Shown here one piece after another: positions 1 to 7,708 of a stretch of DNA of 7,708 bases. Origin of the DNA: an uncultured Collinsella sp. (lineage in GTDB: Bacteria; Actinomycetota; Coriobacteriia; Coriobacteriales; Coriobacteriaceae). Under the pieces are notes generated by a model. It saw only the letters and a program-made list of their open reading frames with translations. It was not told the origin of the DNA and made no database searches. Every line of letters begins with the position of its first letter. Positions within the stretch are counted from its first letter, which is position 1. Location of the stretch: positions 1 to 7,708 of the forward strand of contig USNA01000036.1 in NCBI GenBank assembly GCA_900555955.1, written 5' to 3'. Made by a program: the position numbers and the translations under genes.

Positions 1-1
1 G

Positions 2-1198
2 CACTTCTTTCCCACCGATCCCACCGAGGCATCTGCCTGCCTGGGCGGCATGGCGGCGTGCAATGCCTCCGGTGCCCGCAGTTACGCCTACGGCCCCATG
101 CGCCCGCACGTTACGGGGCTTCACGTGGCACTGGCGGACGGCGACCTGCTCGAGCTTCATCGAGGTCGGGCGCGCGCTGACGCACGCCGCTTGTCGCTCG
201 TGACGGCAGGGGGCCGCGCGCTCGAGCTGAATCTTCCCGGCTATACCATGCCCAAGACCAAAAACGCGTCGGGTTATTTCGTTTCGGACGATATGGACGC
301 CATCGACCTCTTTATCGGTGCGTGCGGCACGCTCGGCGTCATTACCGAGCTTGAGATCGCCTTGCAGGCGGCACCTTCGGTCGTATGGGGCGTGAGCTGC
401 TTTTTCGACAGCGAGGACAAGGCGGTGTCCTTTACCGATTCCGTGCGCCCCGTGCTGTCCCATGCCGCCGCTATCGAGTATTTCGATGCCGGCGCCTTGG
501 ATATCCTTCGCCGCCAGCGCGAGCAGTCGACCGCGTTTGCCTCGCTGCCGGCACTCGACGATGAGGCAAAGGTCTGTGTCTATGTGGAGCTCGACTGCGA
601 CGACGAGGCGCAGGCGACCGAGGAGCTGTACCACCTGGGATGGGTTTTGGAGCTTGCGGGCGGCCACGACGACGCGACCTGGGTTGCACGCACCGAGGTC
701 GATCGCGAATGCCAGCGGTTCTTCCGCCACGCCGTTCCCGAGAGCGTCAACATGCTCATCGACGAGCGTCGCCGCACCGACCCCACCATTACCAAGCTGG
801 GGTCGGATATGTCGGTGCCCAACGCGCGCCTGGCCGATGTCGTTGCCCTCTATCGCCGCACGCTGGCCGAAAGCGGGCTTGAGTCTGCCGCCTGGGGACA
901 TATTGGCAACAACCATCTGCATGTGAATATCCTGCCGCGCGATGCGCGAGACTACCGTCGCGGTGGCGAGCTGTTTGCCCGGTGGGCTGCGGAGGTAACG
1001 GCTATGGGCGGCGCCGTCTCTGCCGAGCACGGCGTCGGCAAGATCAAAGCGGGCTTTTTGGAGACGATGTACGGCCACGAGGCCATGGTCGAATCGGCTC
1101 GACTCAAGCTGCAGCTCGATCCTGCCGGGCAGCTGGGCCGTGGCAACCTGTTTTCGGAGAAGCTCTTGGATGAACTCGTCCAGAAAGGGGGTGCGTGA
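2..1198 (+). CDS. FAD-linked 2-hydroxyacid dehydrogenase (GlcD/LctD type), 5' truncated
   Basis: C-terminal about 398 codons of an FAD-dependent oxidase of the GlcD / D-lactate dehydrogenase family. The frame is open from the left edge, so the true start lies outside; the ATG at 50 sits inside the FAD-binding domain and is not a start. Seen: the end of a PCMH-type FAD-binding domain (FFPTDP, then GGMAACNASGARSYAYG at about 50-94, then DLFIGACGTLGVITE at about 305-350), followed by a FAD-oxidase C-terminal domain with GHIGNNHLHVN (896-928) and SAEHGVGK (1019-1042). These His and Glu residues are the metal-binding and catalytic positions in this family. Known: such enzymes oxidise D-lactate, glycolate or other 2-hydroxyacids. 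Inferred: the adjoining etfB and etfA make this the LctD-like subunit of an Etf-linked complex, passing electrons to Etf. Substrate cannot be read from the sequence. The TGA at 1196-1198 ends it. Confidence 0.9.
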   Translation, partial: HFFPTDPTEASACLGGMAACNASGARSYAYGPMRPHVTGLHVALADGDLLELHRGRARADARRLSLVTAGGRALELNLPGYTMPKTKNASGYFVSDDMDAIDLFIGACGTLGVITELEIALQAAPSVVWGVSCFFDSEDKAVSFTDSVRPVLSHAAAIEYFDAGALDILRRQREQSTAFASLPALDDEAKVCVYVELDCDDEAQATEELYHLGWVLELAGGHDDATWVARTEVDRECQRFFRHAVPESVNMLIDERRRTDPTITKLGSDMSVPNARLADVVALYRRTLAESGLESAAWGHIGNNHLHVNILPRDARDYRRGGELFARWAAEVTAMGGAVSAEHGVGKIKAGFLETMYGHEAMVESARLKLQLDPAGQLGRGNLFSEKLLDELVQKGGA

Positions 1199-4100
1199 AG
1201 ATGAGCGATTTCCATATGGTGGTGTGCGTCAAGGCGGTGCCGGGAAGCACCGAGGTCAAGATGGACCCAAAAACCAATACCATCGTGCGTGATGGCAGGC
1301 AGGCGGTCATTAATCCCTTCGATGCAAGTGCCCTCGAATGCGCGCTGGCGCTCAAGGACGACTTTATCGCCTTTGGCATGGATGTACGCGTGACGGTGGT
1401 GTCGATGGGTATCCCTGCAACCGAATCGCTGCTGCGCGACTGCATTGCCCGCGGCGCCGACGATGCGCTGCTGCTGACCGATCGCGCCTTTGCGGGCGCG
1501 GATACGTTGGCGACCACCTATGCTCTCAAATGCGGCATCGAGGCGCTCGACGAGGACTTCGACCTGCTCATCTGCGGCAAGATGGCGGTGGATGGCGATA
1601 CTGCCCAGATTGGCCCCGAGCTGGCCGGCGCCTTCGAGATTCCCTGCGTGACCGATGTGAGCTGCGTGCAGAGCGCAAGTTTTACGACGTGCGGTGCGCT
1701 TTCGCTCGTTCACGGTTGCGATGCCGGCGAGGAGACGGTCTATCTGGAGATGCCGTGCGCGATGACGACCGCCAAGGAGATCGGCCAGCTGCGCATGCCT
1801 AGCATCGCCGGCATACGCGCGGCCGAAAATGCGGATGTGCGGGTGGTCTGTGCTGCCGATGTGCATGCCGATCCCTCGCGTTGCGGCCTTACCGGATCGC
1901 CAACGCAGGTCGTGCGCTCGTTTGTGCCCGACCGCGACCAAACGTGTGAGGCCATCGAGGGCACACCGGTCGAGCAAGCTGCAAAGCTTGCTAAGATTAT
2001 CGAGGGGATGGCATAGATGAGCGGACTGACAATCGATAGCGAGGCATGCGTTGGCTGTGGTCGATGCGTTCGCGCCTGTGCCTCGGGTGGCATTGTGGTG
2101 GAGGGCGAGCGCCCCAACCGCTGCGCCCATGTGACCGACGGCTGCATCTTGTGCGGCGGGGGGCGTGGCGCGTGCGTCGTCGCGGCCATTTCGATCGAGC
2201 GCGACGAGGCCGCCGGCGCGGTTGACCTCGATGCGTATCGAGACATTTGGGTATTCGTGCAGACCGACGAGCGCGATGTCGTGGCCCCGGTGGCCTACGA
2301 GCTCATGGGTAAGGGGCACGAACTTGCCGATGCTCGCGGTAGCCGTCTGGTGGCATTGGTCGGTATGAGCCCCGAGGGTTCGCTTGAGGACCTGGAGCAT
2401 CTGGTCTGCGCCGGCGCCGACGAGGTCGTGGTCTGCCGCAACGAGCGGCTGCGTCAAAACGATGCGGAGGTCTATGCTCGCTTGATTTGCGATTTGGTGG
2501 CCGAGCGCAGGCCCGAGGCCATTCTGTACGGCGCGACCGCCTTTGGCCGTGAGCTGGCGCCCGGTGTGGCCGTACGCTTGCAGACGGGCCTTACGGCCGA
2601 CTGTACGGTGCTTTCGATGGATACGGAGACGGGTCTACTGCAGCAGACCCGCCCGGCGTTTGGCGGCAACTTGATGGCCACCATTATCTGCCCCAATCAT
2701 CGTCCCCAGATGGCAACGGTGCGTCCCGGCATCTTTGGGGCGCCCGAGTTTGACTACAGCCGCTCTGGCACAATTACCCAGGTATCGCTTGCGGATGATG
2801 TTAAGGCCCGCGTCGAGATCTCGATTCCCGCCGAGGAGTGGGGACAGCAGGCATCAATTGCCGATGCCGAGTGCCTGGTCGTGGTGGGCCGCGGCATTGG
2901 CTCCAAGAAGAATCTGCCTCTGATGCGAAAGCTCGCCGATGCGCTGGGTGCCGAGCTTGGTTGCACACGTCCCGTTGTGGAGGCAGGCTGGTTGGAGTAT
3001 CGCCACCAGATTGGCCAGACCGGCGTGTCGGTTTCGCCCAAGCTCCTTGTGAGTATCGGCGTTTCGGGTGCTATCCAGCACCTAGCCGGCATCGGCGGCG
3101 CGGAGTGCATCATCGCCGTCAACGAGGACCCGGATGCTCCCATCTTTGGCGCTGCGCAGTACAAAGTTGTCGGTGACGCCGTCGAAGTCGTCGAGGAACT
3201 TCTGGCCCAGCTCGAGCGCTAAGCGCCGGCCAGCCAGGCTCGCATCTCTTTCTTTAGGCATTCCCAGGTCGCTTGCGTGGCGGGATCGGTAAAGGGGCGC
3301 ACAATGCCAAAAGGCGCGTCGAGCAGGCGGTAGATATCGCCCTGCTCGCGCGCCAGCGCGCGGCTTGCCGGATAGACGAGCTCAAACATAAAACAGATAA
3401 GCCCTACCAGGTAGTCGGCGGCCTCATCGCGTTCGTCGCGTGCAACGCACCGGCGCTCGTCAAAGGCGGTGAGCGCCGGTGTCGAGAACCGGCTGGCGAG
3501 AAATGTATCCTCATCAACCTTGAGGATGGTATCGACGGTGCTGTCGGCGATGGTTCGCATGATGTCGATCTTGTCGCCATCGCGCACGATATCGCAGAAG
3601 CGCCGCGTTCGCTCGTCGAGCTGCGCGGGTAGACGGAAATCGCTGTGATAGGCAATGCTTGCGCGAATCAACTCGTCTTCTGCCGGATCGTCGATAAAGT
3701 CGCGGATACTTGTTGTCGCGGGCGCATCTGCAGGTGTTTTGCCAAAGAGGACCTCGACGCCCAACGCCGCATGGCTCATGCTTTCGGCATCCTTAAACGT
3801 ATCCCAGCGTCGCAGCTGCTCAAAGCGGCCCATATCGTGTAGCAGGCCGCAAAGCCACGCTAGGTCAATGCCCTGCGGTGACCAGCCCTGTTCGCGTGCC
3901 ACGGCATCGCATGCCTCGGCAACGTGGTACGTATGCTCGATTTTGAGCGCGATACGCGGATTGGCGGCATCGTAGGCATCGGTGTAGGTCTTGAAGGCCG
4001 CGGCAGCCCGCGTTCGATCGATAGCTGTCATAATGACTTCCTAAAAAGTTGTGTCTTTCTGTGTCTTTCGATCCGGGGGCAATTGTAGGTGAACTCGGTT

Positions 4101-7100
4101 ACCATCGGGCGATGATTCTGCCGCGTCGTTGAATGCGGCTCGGAAATCTTGTCGGGACGAGGAACGCTATGGTGCTCAAAATCGTTAAAACCGTCTGGCC
4201 GGTGATGCTTACCTATGTTGCGATAGCCGCGCCGTGCGGAATGATTATGGCGCAGACGGGAATGGAACCCTGGATGGTTTTTGCCCTGAGCAGCACGTTC
4301 GTGACGGGCAGCGGGCAGTTTATGATCTGCAATCTGTGGCTGGCAGGTGTGCCTGCAGCATCGATCGTCGCGAGCGTCGCCGCAATCTCCTCGCGCTTTG
4401 CGCTTTACTCGGCATCGATCGCATCGCATTTGAGGGGTGTTTCGAAGCGTCAGACGCTGGCTGTTGCCGCGACACTTACCGAGGAGGCATATGGCATCTC
4501 GCTTGCCAAGTTGGTTAAAGGGGAGGATTGGGGCCCGCGCGAGTCCTTTGTGCTCAACGTGATCCTCATCGCAACATGGGGCGTTTCGTGTACGACGGGC
4601 GCCATCGTCGGTGCCGTTGTCGATGTTCCCACCGCTATTGCGGGTTTTGTCTGCACATCGCTCTTTATCTGCCTGCTCTTTTCGCAGCGACTGTCGAGCG
4701 GCAATGTCGTAGCTGCCAGTTTGGCTGCGGTGTCCGTCGCCATATGCAAGTTCTTGGGGTGGACGAATATCGCCGTGCCGGTAAGCGTGCTCGTCGGCGT
4801 TGTCGCGGCGCTTGCGTGCGATGCCCTCGCCGAAGGAAGGGGTGCTCGCGATGCCCGTTAATGAGTTTTTGGTCCTGTGGCTGTCGTCGTGGGCGGCCAT
4901 CGCATTTTTCCGCATTGCCCCGGCGTTTGCCTTGCGCGGGAGAACGCTGTCGCCCCGCGTTACCGAGGCCTTGGGTTATATTCCGCCCGCCGCCTTTGCG
5001 GCACTGGTCGCTAACGATTTGATAAGCCCTGGCGCTTTCGACGCCGGCTTGTGGCAGGGCTTAATTCCCTGGATTGCGGCTGCCGGTGTCGTGGCGGGGG
5101 CAATCAAGACAAAGTCGATGTTGTGGTGCTGCGTCTCGGGCATCGTGTTCTATTTCGTTTTGAGCCTCGTATAAGAGCAGGATGCGTTATCGTCCCGGCC
5201 TAACGAATCAAATTTCCCACCGAGGCGGTCTGCTTCTTCTGGTACCATGGTCAAACTTTACTGTAGCAAAGCGTGACGTGGGCTTTTGTTCCGCGTCAGC
5301 GGAAATGGGGGTTTCATGGCACAGGGAGCGACCGCCAACGAGCACAAGAAATTCCCAGCGCGGCGCATCCCGGGTGACATCATGATCTACCCGATGATCG
5401 TCGGCCTTTTGCTCAATACCTTCTGTCCGCAGGTCTTTGAGATCGGCGGCTTCTTTACGGCTGCCTGCCGCGGCGGCTCCAACACCATCGTTGCCGCGAT
5501 CTTGCTGTTTGTGGGCGCCGGCATCAGCTTTAAGTCCACGCCGGGTGCCATCAAGACCGGCATCGTCGTGCTGATTCCTAAGCTTGTGGTGGCAGCCGCG
5601 CTGGGCCTGGGCGTTGCGTATTTCTTTAACGATAACCTTTTGGGCCTGAGCTCGGTTTCCATCATCGGCGGCATTACGTTTTGCAACATGGCGCTCTACA
5701 CGGGTATCATGGGCGAGTTCGGCGATGAGTCCGAGCAGGGCGCCGTGGGTATTCTGTTCTTTACGGCCGGCCCCGCCGTCACCATGATCATCCTTGGTGT
5801 CTCGGGTCTCGCCAACATTCCTGTCGGTACAATCATCGGCTCCATTTTGCCGCTCGTTATCGGCATGGTTCTGGGCAACCTCTCCCTGTTCATCAAGAAT
5901 CTGCTGGTTCCCGGTGCCAATCCCGCGATCGCCGTTATCGGATTTCAGCTCGGTGCGTCCATGAGCCTGTCGAGCTTTATCACCGGCGGTATTTCCGGCA
6001 TCTTGCTAGGCCTTATCACGCTGTTTGTCGTCGGTCCCATCACCTTTGCGTTCGAGCGCCTGTGCGGTGGTAACGGCAAGGCCGCTGTGGCTTGCTCCAC
6101 TATCGCCGGCACGGCTATGACCACGCCGGTTGCTCTTGCCGAGGTCGCGCCGCGCTATGCCGAGCTTGCACCCACCGCGTACGCCCAGATCGCCACCGCC
6201 GTTATCATCACGGCAATCATGGCTCCGATTCTGACCGGCTGGGTCGACAAGAAGTTCTGCCAGGGCAAGGAGGACCTGTCGCCTGCCGGTGTCGAGGCCA
6301 TCGAGGAGGCCGTCGCAACCGGCATCGACGGTGAGTAACGGCCGTTACCGATAATTGATTCCGGCGTGCAGTTCGCGCCGTCCGAGCGCCCGAACAGAAA
6401 CTGTTTTGAAGTGATGTTCGGGCGCTCTGCTATTATTCCCCTTACCCCTGCGGAGCAGGGGGTGTTTGCTGCCCAGACACGAATCGGGCGATTCTGACCA
6501 CTTGGATATTGAAGGGATGGCGGCTAGTGGTTAAGGCACTCAAGATTGAGATATTCCTGCTATGCATGATTGTTCTTATCGGGCTTGCCGTGCGAAGCCG
6601 TCACTCCTTGTTCTCGAGCACCCAGCAGCTATTGTTTAGCATGCTTGGCTACACCTCTGCCGCGTACATATTATTCGATATGGTCTGGACGCTTTCGGAC
6701 GGTGCGAGCGGCACGTTGGGCATTGCTGCCAACTGGATTTCCAACGCGGTTTCGTTTTCGCTCTTTGCCGTCGCGTGTCTCATTTGGTTTATCTATTCCG
6801 AGACGGTGCAGGGTTCTCGCCTTTTGACCTCGCGCTATAGGGTGGTGCTTGTAGCGTTGCCTACGGCTCTGGTGGTCGTGCTGGCGTTTACCAGTTACTG
6901 GACGCACGCCCTGTTCTATATCGATTCGCAGGGTGTGTATCGTCGTGGCTTTGCCTATATGATCCAGCCCATCGTCAGCTACTGTTACGTTATACATACG
7001 TCCCTGCATGCGTTTGTGCAATCTCGCAGGGTCGAGAGTCTGCAGACGAAGGCCATCTATCGAACCTTGGCATTTTTCGCCATTCCGGCCCTGGTGGGTG

Positions 7101-7708
7101 GTACCTTTCAGGTCGTATGCTCGATGCCCGGCCTTTGTGTCGGCATAATGATTAGCATGTTGCTGCTCTACATCATCTACCAGGAGCAGCTGATCTCGAC
7201 CGACCCGTTGACTGGCCTCAACAATCGCAACCGTTTTGAGACCTATATGCTGTCGCTCTTCTCAAATGTGGATCAGGCCGAAGACATGTATCTGCTTATG
7301 ATGGACGCCGACGGCTTTAAGCAGATTAACGACCGGTATGGACATGTGGAGGGCGACCATGCCCTCCAGGTCATATCCGCTGCGCTCAAAGAGGCCTGCT
7401 CGGCGTCTGGTGGCTTTATCGCACGTTATGGCGGTGATGAGTTCATGGTGCTTCAAAAGGCGACGGCGGAGCAGGACATCATGCGTCTGTGCGCGGCAAT
7501 CAGCGACGAGCTCGCGCGCGCCGAGGTCCCGTATCTGTTGCGGATGTCCATCGGCTACGCACGGGTTGGTGATGGCGTCGATACCTGGCAAGACTTGCTT
7601 CGCGCTGCCGACGCGGAGCTCTACCGCGTAAAGCGCGAGAAGAAGAAAGCCGGCGTCCAGATACGCTAGAAAAAAGAGGCGCACGACCGTTGTGATGGGG
7701 CGAGGGCG

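Overview
The window is GC-rich (about 60% by eye), densely packed bacterial DNA with short or absent gaps between genes. Gene content points to an anaerobic actinobacterium of the Coriobacteriia, most like a gut Collinsella relative: an electron-transferring flavoprotein whose alpha subunit carries a ferredoxin domain, a GlcD-type flavin oxidase, AzlCD, a KdgT-type permease, and a seven-helix GGDEF protein. The taxonomic assignment is inference from gene content and base composition, not a database result.

Layout. Positions 2-1198 hold the C-terminal part of a GlcD/LctD-type FAD-linked 2-hydroxyacid dehydrogenase, cut by the left edge. It runs directly into etfB (1201-2016) and etfA (2017-3222) with almost no spacing, so the three form one transcription unit. 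Together they look like a lactate-dehydrogenase/Etf complex of the electron-bifurcating (confurcating) type: the flavin oxidase takes electrons from a 2-hydroxyacid, and the Etf links them to NAD and ferredoxin. The EtfA ferredoxin domain is abnormal: its second [4Fe-4S] motif lacks one of the four standard cysteines.

On the minus strand, 3219-4031 encodes an HD-domain phosphohydrolase. Its stop overlaps the etfA stop by 4 nt. A 137-nt divergent gap separates it from azlC (4169-4861) and azlD (4851-5174), a two-subunit branched-chain amino acid exporter. Then, after a 141-nt gap with dyad symmetries, comes a KdgT-family permease (5316-6338), and finally a membrane GGDEF diguanylate cyclase (6527-7669). 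No gene for KDG breakdown is present in the window.

The most unusual non-coding stretch is the 188-nt gap between the permease and the GGDEF gene. From 6335 to 6494 it is almost wholly self-complementary: a 14-bp palindrome over the permease stop, a small hairpin, a perfect 13-bp stem that may act as terminator, an extended -10 promoter right behind it, and then three hairpins that abut without a single spare base and would form the 5' end of the GGDEF mRNA. I could not match this to any known riboswitch. It is the best candidate here for an undescribed regulatory RNA, although small hairpins do arise by chance in GC-rich DNA.
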